Below are positions 18,838-27,446 of a stretch of DNA of 64,000 nt, piece by piece. The position numbers were made by a program, and so were the translations under genes. Numbering within the stretch: position 1 is the stretch's first letter; the number at the start of each line of letters is the position of its first letter. The DNA is from Trebonia sp035571275 (GTDB lineage: Bacteria; Actinomycetota; Actinomycetes; Streptosporangiales; Streptosporangiaceae): assembly GCA_035571275.1 (NCBI GenBank), contig DATMKQ010000105.1:1-64000 (forward strand), given 5' to 3'. The notes below the pieces were generated by a model. That model was given only the letters and a program-made list of their open reading frames with translations. It was not told the DNA's origin and did no database searches.

Positions 18838-20382
18838 GTGTCGGCTGATGAGACAACAACGTCCACGGTGATCAGCGCCGACCAGCAGCGGCTGCACGAG
18901 CTGGGCTACGCCCAGGAACTACGCCGGCACATGTCTGGCTTCACCAACTTCGCGGTTTCGTTCACGATCATCTCCATCCTGTCCGGGTGCATGACGCTGT
19001 ACGGGTACGGCATGGTCACGGGCGGACCCGTCCTGATCACCTGGGGCTGGCTGTTCGTCGGCGTGATGACGCTGTTCGTCGGCCTGGCCATGGCCGAGGT
19101 GTGTTCCAGCTACCCCACCGCGGGCGGGCTGTACTACTGGTCGGCCAAGCTCGCGCCGCGCAACCCCGCGGCGTGGTCGTGGTTCACCGGCTGGTTCAAC
19201 TTCCTCGGCCAGGTCGCGATCACCGCGGGCATCGACTTCGGCGCCGCGTTCTTCCTGAACGCGCTGCTCGACCTGGAGTGGGGCTTCACCACCAGCACGC
19301 ACTGGCACACGATCGTGCTGTTCGCCGCGATCCTCGTGCTGCACAGCGTGCTCAACCAGTTCGGTGTCCGGCTGATCTCGGTGCTCAACAACGTCAGCGT
19401 CTGGTGGCACATCCTCGGCGTGCTGCTCATCGTCGCCTTGCTCGCGATCGTCCCGTCGCACCACCAGTCGGCGTCGTTCGTCTTCACCCACTTCGTCAAC
19501 GGCCAGGGCTGGACCGGCTGGGGTTCGAAGATCTACGTGCTGCTGCTCGGGCTGCTGCTCGCGCAGTACACGTTCACCGGGTACGACGCCTCCGCGCACA
19601 TGACCGAGGAGACCCGCGACGCCGCCACGGCCGGCCCGCGCGGCATCGTCACCTCGATCCTCGTCTCGCTGGTCGCCGGCTGGGTGCTGCTGATCGGCGT
19701 CACCTTCGCCATCCAGAGCTACGCACCAGAGTCCGGCGCGACCGTGCCACCCGCGCAGATCTTCGTCGACGCGCTCGGCGCGACCGGCGGCAAGCTGCTG
19801 CTGCTTGTCGTGATCCTCGCCCAGCTGTTCTGCGGGATGTCGTCGGTGACCGCCAACTCCCGGATGATCTACGCGTTCTCCAGGGACGGCGCGCTGCCGT
19901 TCAGCAAGGTCTGGCACCACATCAACGCCAAGACCAGGACGCCGACGAACGCGATCTGGCTGGCCGCGGGCGGCGCGCTCATCCTGGGCCTGCCGTACCT
20001 GGGGAACAACGCCGCGTACGCGGCCGTGACCTCGATCGCGACGATCGGCCTCTACGTGGCGTACGTGATGCCGACGTTCCTGCGGCTGCGGCTCGGGTCG
20101 TCCTTCAAGCGCGGTCCCTGGCACCTCGGCCGGTGGTCACGCCCGGTCGGGATCGTCGCTGTCACCTGGGTGTGCATCATCAGCGTGCTGTTCATGCTGC
20201 CGACCACGTCGCCGATCGGCTGGGGGGACTTCAACTACACGGTGATCGCCGTCGTGGCCGTGGTCGGCTTCGCCGGAATCTGGTGGCTGATATCCGCGCA
20301 CAAGTGGTTCACCGGCCCGAAGGTGCAAGGCTCGACGGCCGAACTGGCCGCGATCGAGGCCGAACTTGAATCGCTCGCATAA
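18838..20382 (+). CDS. APC-family amino acid/amine permease
   Basis: This 514-aa, roughly 12-helix transporter belongs to the amino acid/polyamine/organocation superfamily. A soluble head RLHELGYAQELRRHMSGFTNFAVSF, characteristic of the GABA/choline-permease (ACT) branch, precedes helix 1. The segments EVCSSYPTAGGLYYWSAKLA and YTFTGYDASAHMTEETRDAA are family signatures. The GTG start follows AGAGGAGGGG. A TTGACA hexamer at 18748-18753 may be a -35, but no good -10 was found at normal spacing. The glutamine-synthetase-like gene starts 15 bp after the stop, so the transporter probably imports the amine that the ligase glutamylates; this is inferred from neighbourhood. Confidence 0.9.
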   Translation: MSADETTTSTVISADQQRLHELGYAQELRRHMSGFTNFAVSFTIISILSGCMTLYGYGMVTGGPVLITWGWLFVGVMTLFVGLAMAEVCSSYPTAGGLYYWSAKLAPRNPAAWSWFTGWFNFLGQVAITAGIDFGAAFFLNALLDLEWGFTTSTHWHTIVLFAAILVLHSVLNQFGVRLISVLNNVSVWWHILGVLLIVALLAIVPSHHQSASFVFTHFVNGQGWTGWGSKIYVLLLGLLLAQYTFTGYDASAHMTEETRDAATAGPRGIVTSILVSLVAGWVLLIGVTFAIQSYAPESGATVPPAQIFVDALGATGGKLLLLVVILAQLFCGMSSVTANSRMIYAFSRDGALPFSKVWHHINAKTRTPTNAIWLAAGGALILGLPYLGNNAAYAAVTSIATIGLYVAYVMPTFLRLRLGSSFKRGPWHLGRWSRPVGIVAVTWVCIISVLFMLPTTSPIGWGDFNYTVIAVVAVVGFAGIWWLISAHKWFTGPKVQGSTAELAAIEAELESLA

Positions 20383-20397
20383 GGGGCCTCAAACCTC

Positions 20398-21744
20398 GTG
20401 AATATCGAAGCGCTGCGCGAAGCCGTGCGCAGGCAGGAAATCGACACCGTCATCGTCGCCTTGACCGACATGCAGGGAAGGCTGCAAGGCAAGCGCTTCC
20501 ACGCCCCGTTCTTCCTCGACGAGGTGCTGGCGCACGGCACCGAGGCGTGCGCCTACCTGCTCGCCGTCGACACCGACATGAACACCGTGGACGGCTACGC
20601 GCTCACCTCCTGGGAGGACGGGTACGGCGACTTCGCCCTCATCCCCGACATGTCCACGCTGCGCACGATCGGCTGGCAGCCGGCCACGGCGCTGGTGCTG
20701 GCCGACGTCGCGCACCTGGACGGCGGCCCGGTCCGGTCGTCGCCCCGACAGGTCCTGCGGGCCCAGCTCGAGCGGGCCGACGCGCTCGGCTGGACCTGCC
20801 TGGCCGGCACCGAGCTCGAGTTCCTCGTCTTCGAGGGCAGCTACGAGCAGGCCTGGGACAGCGGCTACCGGAACCTCGTGCCGGCCAACCGATGGAACGC
20901 GGACTACTCGGTGCTCGGCACCGGGCGGATCGAGCCGCTGCTGCGCGACATCAGGAACTCGATGGCAGGTGCCGGCCTGACCGTCGAGTCCGCGAAAGGC
21001 GAGTGCAACCTCGGGCAGCATGAGATCGCGTTCCGCTACGCGGACGCGCTAACCACCGCGGATCAGCACTCGATCTACAAGACCGGCGCGAAGGAAATAG
21101 CCGCGCGGCACGGGTATGCCCTCACGTTCATGGCCAAGCCGAACGAACGAGAAGGCAACTCCTGTCATATCCACCTTTCGTTCCGAACTCTGGAGGGAGA
21201 ACCCGTGATGGCGGGCGACGGTCCGTACGGCCTGTCGCCGAGCGGTGCGGCTCTTATCGCGGGGATACTGGACGGGCTGCGGGAGCTGACGTTGCTGTTC
21301 GCGCCGACCATCAACGCCTACAAGCGGTACGCGGACGGGAGCTTCGCCCCCACCACGGTCGCGTGGGGGCCGGACAACCGGACCTGCGCGCTTCGGCTGG
21401 TCGGGCACGGGCCGTCGCTGCGTGTGGAATGCCGCGTGCCCGGCGGCGACGTCAACCCGTACCTCGCGATCGCCGGGCTCCTCGCGGCCGGGCTTTCGGG
21501 CTTGTCGCGGTCGCTGGAGCTGCCCGCGCCGGTGACAGGGAACGCGTACGCGGCGTCGGGGATGCCGCGAGTGCCCGCGTCGCTGGACGAGGCGCTGTCG
21601 CTGTGGTCGTCGTCGGCGCTCGCCGCCGAGGCATTCGGCCAGGATGTGGTCGAGCACTATGCGACGATGGCGCGGGTGGAGATCGCCGCCTACGGGGCGG
21701 CGGTGACCGACTGGGAGCTGCGCCGGTACTTCGAACGGATCTAG
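20398..21744 (+). CDS. glutamine synthetase family protein (gamma-glutamyl-amine ligase type)
   Basis: This 448-aa protein has the GS fold: an N-terminal beta-grasp domain (VIVALTDMQGRLQGKRF) and a catalytic domain with GTELEFLVF (metal Glu), ESAKGECNLGQHEI (second metal/substrate Glu), GNSCHIHLSF (ATP-site His) and SLRVECRVPGGDVNPYLA (Arg/Glu active-site loop). The tyrosine adenylylation site of GlnA is absent, and the FGFD-type N-terminus differs from true GlnA. This fits the PuuA/GlnA3/GlnA4 group, which ligates glutamate to polyamines, ethanolamine or similar amines using ATP. It sits between an amine-type permease and an SDR dehydrogenase with gaps of about 15 bp, implying one operon. 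The exact amine cannot be read from the sequence. Confidence 0.88.
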   Translation: MNIEALREAVRRQEIDTVIVALTDMQGRLQGKRFHAPFFLDEVLAHGTEACAYLLAVDTDMNTVDGYALTSWEDGYGDFALIPDMSTLRTIGWQPATALVLADVAHLDGGPVRSSPRQVLRAQLERADALGWTCLAGTELEFLVFEGSYEQAWDSGYRNLVPANRWNADYSVLGTGRIEPLLRDIRNSMAGAGLTVESAKGECNLGQHEIAFRYADALTTADQHSIYKTGAKEIAARHGYALTFMAKPNEREGNSCHIHLSFRTLEGEPVMAGDGPYGLSPSGAALIAGILDGLRELTLLFAPTINAYKRYADGSFAPTTVAWGPDNRTCALRLVGHGPSLRVECRVPGGDVNPYLAIAGLLAAGLSGLSRSLELPAPVTGNAYAASGMPRVPASLDEALSLWSSSALAAEAFGQDVVEHYATMARVEIAAYGAAVTDWELRRYFERI

Positions 21745-21757
21745 GGAGACAGCGGGG

Positions 21758-22522
21758 ATGGACAGGCTCGAGGGACGGACCGCGGTCGTGACCGGTGCCG
21801 GAAGCGGGATCGGGCTGGCGACCGCGCGGCGGTTCGCGGACGAGGGCGCGAACGTGGTCGCCGTCGACATCGACATCGACGCGGGCGACAAGGCGGCGGC
21901 CGAGGTCGGCGGCGTGTTCGTGCAGGCCGACGTCTGCATCCCCGCGGATGTGGCGCGAGCGTTCACGGTCGCCTCAGAAACCTACGGGTCCGTGGACATC
22001 GCCTTCAACAACGCCGGGATCTCCCCGCCCGACGACGACTCGATCTTGCAGACCGAGCTTGACGCGTGGCGCCGGGTGCAGGAGGTGAACCTGACGTCGG
22101 TCTATCTGTGCTGCCGCGAGGCCATCGGCTACATGCGGCGGCAGGGCAAGGGATCGATCATCAACACCGCGTCGTTCGTCGCGGTCATGGGATCGGCCAC
22201 CTCGCAGATCTCCTACACCGCGTCCAAGGGCGGCGTGCTCGCGCTGTCGCGCGAGCTCGGCGTGCAGTTCGCGCGCGAAGGCATCCGGGTCAACGCGCTG
22301 TGCCCGGGACCGGTCAACACGCCGCTGCTGTCCGAGCTGTTCGCCGCTGACCCCGAGCGCGCGGCCCGGCGCCTGGTGCACGTGCCGATTGGCCGGTTCG
22401 CGGAGGCGTCCGAGATCGCGGCCGCGGTGGCGTTCCTGGCCAGCGACGACGCCTCGTTCATCACCGCGTCGACGTTCCTGGTCGACGGCGGTATTTCCGG
22501 CGCGTACGTGACGCCTGTCTAG
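21758..22522 (+). CDS. short-chain dehydrogenase/reductase
   Basis: This 254-aa classical SDR has TGAGSGIGLA for cofactor binding (about residues 10-19), Asp near 37 (VVAVDID) predicting NAD(H) preference, the NNAG motif (IAFNNAGIS) and the catalytic Tyr153-x-x-x-Lys157 in SYTASKGG. Its place as third gene after the permease and GS-like ligase suggests it oxidises or reduces an intermediate of the same amine pathway, where other bacteria use an aldehyde dehydrogenase. That link is inference. Its stop codon (TAG) and that of the convergent serA gene share the four bases CTAG at 22519-22522. Confidence 0.88.
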   Translation: MDRLEGRTAVVTGAGSGIGLATARRFADEGANVVAVDIDIDAGDKAAAEVGGVFVQADVCIPADVARAFTVASETYGSVDIAFNNAGISPPDDDSILQTELDAWRRVQEVNLTSVYLCCREAIGYMRRQGKGSIINTASFVAVMGSATSQISYTASKGGVLALSRELGVQFAREGIRVNALCPGPVNTPLLSELFAADPERAARRLVHVPIGRFAEASEIAAAVAFLASDDASFITASTFLVDGGISGAYVTPV

Positions 22523-23742
22523 TCCGACTCGATGGTGCGCAGCCGGATCGTCACGTCCATGCCGCGCAGCTCCTCGAGCACCTCGTCGCTGTACTGGGTG
22601 CCGATGTCGGTAATCACGTAACCGAGCTCGTCCCGGGTGCGCAGCAGCTGGCCCTCGACGTTCACGCCGTGCTCGGCGAGCACCCGGTTGATCGTGGCGA
22701 GCACGCCGGGAACGTTCCTGTGCAGGTGTACCAGCCGGTGCGTGCCCGGTACCGCGGGCAGCGCCACCTGGGGCATGTTCACGCTCAGCGGCGTCGCGCC
22801 GCCCGCGGCGAAGTCGACGAGCTTGCCGGAGACGAACTCGCCGATGTCCTGCTGCGCTTCCTCGGTGGAGCCGCCGATGTGCGGGGTGAGGATCACGTTG
22901 TTCAGCCCGCGCAGCTCGGAGACGAACTCCTCGCCGTTCCCCTTCGGCTCCTTCGGGAACACGTCGATGGCGGCACCGGCGATGTGGCCGGACTCGATGT
23001 GCCGGCGCAGCGCCGCGTGGTCGACCACGAACCCGCGGGAGAGGTTGAGGAACAGCGACCGCGGCCGCATCCGGGCGAACTCCGCCTCGCCGAAGAACCC
23101 GTGGTTGCCGGCCCGGCCGTCGACGTGCAGCGTGACGGTCTCCACCGACTCAAGCAGCTCTTCCAGGCTCGAGCAGCGGCGTGCGTTGCCAATCGCCAGC
23201 TTGTCGGCGATGTCGTAGAAGTACACCGTCATGCCCAGGCTCTCGGCGATCACAGAAAGCTGGGTGCCGATGTTCCCGTAGCCGACGATGCCGAGCTTGC
23301 GGCCGCGCACCTCGTGCGCGCCAAGTGCGCTCTTGTCCCACACGCCGGCGTGCATCTTGGCGTTCTTCTCCGGCAGCCGCCGTGCCATCGCGATGACCTC
23401 GGCGATCGCGAGCTCGACCACGCTGCGGGTGTTGGAGAACGGCGCGTTGAACACCGCGACGCCGCGCTTGGCCGCCGCCGCGAGGTCGATCTGGTTCGTG
23501 CCGATGCAGAACGCGCCGACCGCGAGCAGCTCGGGGGCACTGCCGAGGACGCGCTCCGTGACCTGGGTCTGCGATCTGATGCCGAGGAGACTGATCCCCT
23601 GGAGCGCCTTGCTGAGCTCGTCCTCGCCGAGCGCGCGCGGCATCGCGCGTACCTCGTAGCCGGCCTTCGTCAGTCGCGCGGTCGCGTCCGGGTGGACGTT
23701 CTCCAGCAGCAGCGCGCGGTTGAGCGTGTCCAGGGTCAGCAC
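22519..23742 (-). CDS. serA: D-3-phosphoglycerate dehydrogenase (E. coli-type, with ACT domain)
   Basis: This enzyme catalyses the first step of serine synthesis, 3-phosphoglycerate to phosphohydroxypyruvate with NAD. The 407-aa length matches E. coli SerA (410 aa), not the long actinobacterial form with an intervening domain. Seen are the NAD motif IVGYGNIGTQ (about 152-161), NAPFSNTRSVVELAI, the arginine region LNLSRGFVVDHAAL, the catalytic TPHIGGSTEEAQ, and a C-terminal ACT domain (RLVHLHRNVPGVLATINRVL) that normally mediates serine feedback. The GTG at 23742 is preferred to 23778 because it matches SerA N-termini and follows GGGG. An AT-rich tract with TAAAAT at 23782-23787 lies upstream and may be the -10. 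Confidence 0.9.
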   Translation of the reverse strand: MLTLDTLNRALLLENVHPDATARLTKAGYEVRAMPRALGEDELSKALQGISLLGIRSQTQVTERVLGSAPELLAVGAFCIGTNQIDLAAAAKRGVAVFNAPFSNTRSVVELAIAEVIAMARRLPEKNAKMHAGVWDKSALGAHEVRGRKLGIVGYGNIGTQLSVIAESLGMTVYFYDIADKLAIGNARRCSSLEELLESVETVTLHVDGRAGNHGFFGEAEFARMRPRSLFLNLSRGFVVDHAALRRHIESGHIAGAAIDVFPKEPKGNGEEFVSELRGLNNVILTPHIGGSTEEAQQDIGEFVSGKLVDFAAGGATPLSVNMPQVALPAVPGTHRLVHLHRNVPGVLATINRVLAEHGVNVEGQLLRTRDELGYVITDIGTQYSDEVLEELRGMDVTIRLRTIESD

Positions 23743-23819
23743 CTCATCCCCGTCAAAATGGTATGGACCACCGCACAAAAAATTTTACAACATTATCCGG
23801 AACGTTCGGTGGTGGCTCT

Positions 23820-26753
23820 TCACGCGGAGATGGCTGTCCCGGCGCCGGTCGTCCCCGCGGCGGCGAGCTTGCCGAGCCGCTCACGGACCGGGGCGGAGTC
23901 ACCGCCGATACGGGAGAGCACCGCGGCCGCCTGTTGCCAGCTGTGCTCGGCCGCGGACCGCTGCCCGGCGGCGAACTGCACGTCGCCCAGCATGATCAGC
24001 CCCCGGCTCTCGCCCTCCGGGTCGCCGATGCTGCGGTAGATGTCGAGCGCCTCCTGGTAGTGGGCGAGCGCCTGCCCGGTGTCGCCAAGCTGCTCATACA
24101 CGAAGGCGATGCTGTCGAGGGTGTCGGCGGCCCCGGTGCGGCTCCCGGACTCGCGGTGCAGCTCGAGCGCGTGTTCGCAGTGCCGCAGCGCCTCGGCGTA
24201 CTGTCCGAGATGGGCGTAGAGCCAGCCGACCGCGTTCTCCGAGTAGGCGACCATCGCCGGGGTGGCGACCAAGCGGCGCAGCCGCAGCCCTTCTGTCGCG
24301 TGCTCGAGCGCTTCCGCGTAGCGGCCCTCCCGGTTCAGCAGCGCCGAAAGGCCATGCCTGGACTGCGCGATGTTGACCTCGTCGCCCAGCATCGCGAACA
24401 GGTCGAGCGCTTGCGCCAGGTGCGCGTGGCCTTCCTCGAAATCGCCGAGCCGTTCGCTGACGTGGCCAAGCTCATAGTGCACGTGGGCGAGCGCGACCGG
24501 ATCGCGCAGCCGCAGCGCGCACGCGAGGGACGTCCGCTGCAGCGCCGCGACCGCGGGCAGCTGGCCGCTGCGCAGCAGGAGCGGGGTCCAGTACCAGGCC
24601 AGCATCCAGCAGGAGTCGTCATGTCCGGACTCGAAGGCCATCGCGTGGACCGCGCGCAGCACCCGGCTCTCGGCGGCGAACCACTCGAGTACCGCCTCGT
24701 AGGTCTTGAATTCCTCCGGGATGACGTGCGGTTTCTCTGGCGACGGCTGGACCTGGCTGCGCCCCGGGTACAACCGGGCGGAGCCGGCCCGCGCGGTCCG
24801 CACGTAGTGGTCGAGCAGCCTGCCCCGCGCCTTCTCCCGCTGGTCCGCGGTTTCGTCGGCCGTCGCGCGCTCCGCGGCATAGGCCCGCAGCAGCTCATGA
24901 CAGCCGAACCGGCCGCACCTGTCCTCGACGAGCAGGGACGCCCCGGTCAGCTCCGCGAGCGCGACGCGCGCCGCCGCCGGCGTCGTCCCGGCCAGGCTGG
25001 CCGCGGCGGCGGCCGAGATGTCCGGTCCCGGGTGCAGCCCCAGCAGCCGGAACATCCGGGCCGCCTGGGGGCTGAGCCGGTGGTATGACCACGAGAAGAC
25101 GGCCCGCAGGTCGGTCGTGACGTCATCGTTCTCAAGCGCGTCCAGCCGTCCGCGGGCGTCCCGCAACTCGGCGGCCAGGTCACCGAGCGCCACGCCCGGC
25201 CGGGTGACGGCCCGGGCGCAGGTCACGCTCAGCGCCAGCGGCAGCCGCGCGGACTGCTCGATCAGCTCGGTGGCGGCCGCGGGCTCGGCCGCGATCCGGT
25301 CCGCTCCCATGCGACGAGTGAAGAACTCCAACGCCTCCGCCGGTGACAGCAGGTCAAGCGGCAGCAGGCGCGCGCCCTCCGCGGCGACCAGGCCGGTCAG
25401 CTGGCTGCGGCTCGTGATCAGCACCATGCAGCCAGGACTGCCAGGCAGCAGCGGCCGCACTTGTTCTGTGGACCGGGCGTTGTCGAGCAGCAGCAGCATC
25501 CGCTTGCCGTCGAGCAGGCTGCGGAACAGCGCCGTCTGCTGCTCGAGGGTGGCCGGCACCCGTCTGGCCGGCACGCCGAGTGCCTCGAAGAAGCCGCGCA
25601 GCGCTGTTTCCGGGTCGGCGGGCGCCCCGGACGGGTCGAAACCGCGCAGGTTCACGTACAGCTGACCGTCGGGGAAGCGCGACGCCACCTGACGGGCGAA
25701 CCGGATCGCCAGCGTCGTTTTGCCGACGCCAGCGGTGCCGACGACGATGGCCACCGCGGGTTCACCGTCGCCGACCCTGCCATCGGCGCATTCGCCCGCG
25801 TTCGGCGGGAGCATGCCGTGCAGGCAGACCAGCTCGGTGGCGCGGCCGGCGAACCCGGCGGCCTCAGGCGGCACCTGAGCGGGCGCGGGCGCTTCGTGCG
25901 GCGCTTCGCGCGGCGCGGGAGCGAGCGCCGCTGCCACGGGCGGCGGCGGCGGCGCCTCTGGTGGGCCGTCAAGCGCTGGGTCCGTGGCCAGGACCTGCTG
26001 GTGAATGTGCATCAGCTCGGCACTCGGATCGATGCCGAGCTCGTCGGCCAGCCGGTCCCTGACATCGCGAAACACTTGGAGCGCGTCGGCCTGCCTGCCG
26101 GAGCGGTACAAGCCGACCATCAACAGCCCGCGGGCACGTTCACGCAACGGGTACTCGGCCGCTAGCACCGTCAGCTCGGCCACCGCCTCCGCCGACCTGC
26201 CCTGGGCCAGGAGCAGGTCCGCGCGCTCCTCGGCCGCCGTGGTCCGCAGCCCGCCGAGTCGCTGCCGCTCTGCCTCCGCGAACGGGCCGGGCACTCCGGC
26301 GAACGCCGGCCCGCGCCACAACGCCAGCGCCTCGTCCACCGCGCGTGCCGCGCCGGCCAGGTCGCCCTTCGCGCGCAGCGCGCGGACCTGGCCGAGGTGC
26401 TGCTCGAAACAGTCGGCGTCGAGGCTCCCCGGGGCGAGCCTGAGCATGTAGCCGCCGCCGGCGGTCACGAGCATGGAGGCCGGGGCCCGCCGTGACCGGT
26501 TCGGGGCGCGCAGCGGCCGATCCGGTTCGAGGATGCGGCGCAGCCCGGCGACATAGGTGTAGATGCCACCCTCGGCGCTGGCAGGCGGTTGCTCGCCCCA
26601 CACCGCGTCGACCAGTTCGCCGCGTGACACCACGCGGTTGGCGCGCATCGCGAGAACACCGAGCACGGCGAGCTGCCGTGGCTGCCCCGCCGTAACCTCG
26701 GTGTCGTCACGCCATGCCGTGACCGGCCCAAGAACGCCCACCCGCAGCGGCAT
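23820..26753 (-). CDS. AfsR/SARP-family transcriptional regulator (BTAD-NB-ARC-TPR)
   Basis: This 977-aa pathway-type regulator is organised like AfsR. The N-terminal OmpR-like winged helix (about 1-95, VSRGELVDAVWGEQPPASAEGG) is followed by the bacterial transcriptional activation domain (about 100-250, AEYPLRERARGLLMVGLYRSG). A Pro/Ala linker leads to an NB-ARC ATPase with P-loop VVGTAGVGKTTLA (about 337-349) and MVLITSRSQLTGL. TPR repeats fill about 680-960 (e.g. AEALRHCEHALELHRESG). ATG at 26753 is preferred to the TTG one codon upstream. SARPs bind direct repeats near -35 and activate secondary-metabolite genes, but no biosynthetic cluster is in this window. An AT-rich promoter region (26815-26920) precedes it. 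Confidence 0.9.
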   Translation of the reverse strand: MPLRVGVLGPVTAWRDDTEVTAGQPRQLAVLGVLAMRANRVVSRGELVDAVWGEQPPASAEGGIYTYVAGLRRILEPDRPLRAPNRSRRAPASMLVTAGGGYMLRLAPGSLDADCFEQHLGQVRALRAKGDLAGAARAVDEALALWRGPAFAGVPGPFAEAERQRLGGLRTTAAEERADLLLAQGRSAEAVAELTVLAAEYPLRERARGLLMVGLYRSGRQADALQVFRDVRDRLADELGIDPSAELMHIHQQVLATDPALDGPPEAPPPPPVAAALAPAPREAPHEAPAPAQVPPEAAGFAGRATELVCLHGMLPPNAGECADGRVGDGEPAVAIVVGTAGVGKTTLAIRFARQVASRFPDGQLYVNLRGFDPSGAPADPETALRGFFEALGVPARRVPATLEQQTALFRSLLDGKRMLLLLDNARSTEQVRPLLPGSPGCMVLITSRSQLTGLVAAEGARLLPLDLLSPAEALEFFTRRMGADRIAAEPAAATELIEQSARLPLALSVTCARAVTRPGVALGDLAAELRDARGRLDALENDDVTTDLRAVFSWSYHRLSPQAARMFRLLGLHPGPDISAAAAASLAGTTPAAARVALAELTGASLLVEDRCGRFGCHELLRAYAAERATADETADQREKARGRLLDHYVRTARAGSARLYPGRSQVQPSPEKPHVIPEEFKTYEAVLEWFAAESRVLRAVHAMAFESGHDDSCWMLAWYWTPLLLRSGQLPAVAALQRTSLACALRLRDPVALAHVHYELGHVSERLGDFEEGHAHLAQALDLFAMLGDEVNIAQSRHGLSALLNREGRYAEALEHATEGLRLRRLVATPAMVAYSENAVGWLYAHLGQYAEALRHCEHALELHRESGSRTGAADTLDSIAFVYEQLGDTGQALAHYQEALDIYRSIGDPEGESRGLIMLGDVQFAAGQRSAAEHSWQQAAAVLSRIGGDSAPVRERLGKLAAAGTTGAGTAISA

Positions 26754-27041
26754 CAACGCCCCGCCGCCCCCTTCTTGCCACGCCGCGCACCGTCCGCTAC
26801 CCGTTGCTGTCAGACGGTACAGGTCAGCTATGCAGATTACCTCACTTAAAGAGGCTCATCTAGAAAATATCCAGATCACATAGAGATAGAGCGATTATCA
26901 CTGAGTATGCGATCGCCGGTCAGGTGCACTTGATCTGTGCCGGGCCGGTCGATGCTGTCCGTCCGACGCTGATGCGCCCTTGCGGCGTGCCGGCTCGGAC
27001 CGGTGCGGGACGTCTCCCCCCCACGCCCCGCCCGGCGAACG

Positions 27042-27086
27042 GCCGGCCCTCACGGCACCCCCCTCACTCCTGCCGTGAGGGCCGGC
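27042..27086. terminator. 16-bp perfect inverted repeat, terminator-like hairpin
   Basis: Arms 27042-27057 and 27071-27086 are exact reverse complements (GCCGGCCCTCACGGCA and its complement) around a 13-base loop. The stem is very GC-rich. There is no U-tract, which is usual for actinobacterial hairpin terminators. No gene ends nearby, so it may instead belong to an unrecognised transcript. Confidence 0.6.
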
Positions 27087-27202
27087 GTTCAGCATTTTCT
27101 GCTGCCGCGGCCTCCGCTGCTACGGCGGCGCGTCGGTCACACCAGCCACACCAGCCACACGTGCTCACTTCGCGCGTGTTCACAGGAAAGATCCAAACAT
27201 AG

Positions 27203-27244
27203 TGCTGAACGTTTGATCGGCTAGCGGCGGTCAAACGTTCAGCA
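27203..27244. repeat. 14-bp perfect inverted repeat, operator or hairpin
   Basis: Arms 27203-27216 (TGCTGAACGTTTGA) and 27231-27244 are exact reverse complements with a 14-base spacer. The composition is less GC-rich than the surroundings. It lies about 200 bp upstream of the first DUF929 gene, so either an operator or the end of a small transcript is possible. Confidence 0.6.
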
Positions 27245-27446
27245 GTATCGGAAACTCTGCCTGGTGTGGCACTCTGGACCGCGCCTTGGGTCCCCCTAGC
27301 GATGCAGAGGGTGTGCAAGGTGAACGCGAGGGGTAGGTGGAGCTGACGGGGCTATGAGACGGCGGATGGGGGCTTGGCGTCAGGGGCCACGGCGCCACGG
27401 GCCACGGCGCCACGGGGGAAGGCGATGAAAGGGGGGCGGGGCGGCG

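Larger units (their letters stand above)
26754..27446. other. long intergenic region with AT-rich segment and two inverted repeats
   Basis: This is about 690 bp between the minus-strand SARP gene and the plus-strand DUF929 gene. It contains an unusually AT-rich tract at 26815-26920 (a likely promoter area for the SARP gene), two long perfect inverted repeats (listed separately) and three short CACACCAGC-like copies at 27137-27160. Frames of 60-106 codons occur but lack ribosome-binding sites and codon bias, so no gene is called. Confidence 0.5.

Noticed and set aside
23763..25088. 441-codon plus-strand frame opposite the SARP gene
   Set aside because: Antisense shadow of NB-ARC/TPR coding sequence, with no domain recognisable.
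23820..26753. SARP regulator as part of an antibiotic gene cluster within the window
   Set aside because: No polyketide, peptide-synthetase or other biosynthetic genes lie within tens of kilobases here; it may act at a distance.
26924..27202. 92-codon plus-strand frame between the SARP and DUF929 genes
   Set aside because: It crosses the strong hairpin, has no ribosome-binding site and shows no codon-position bias.
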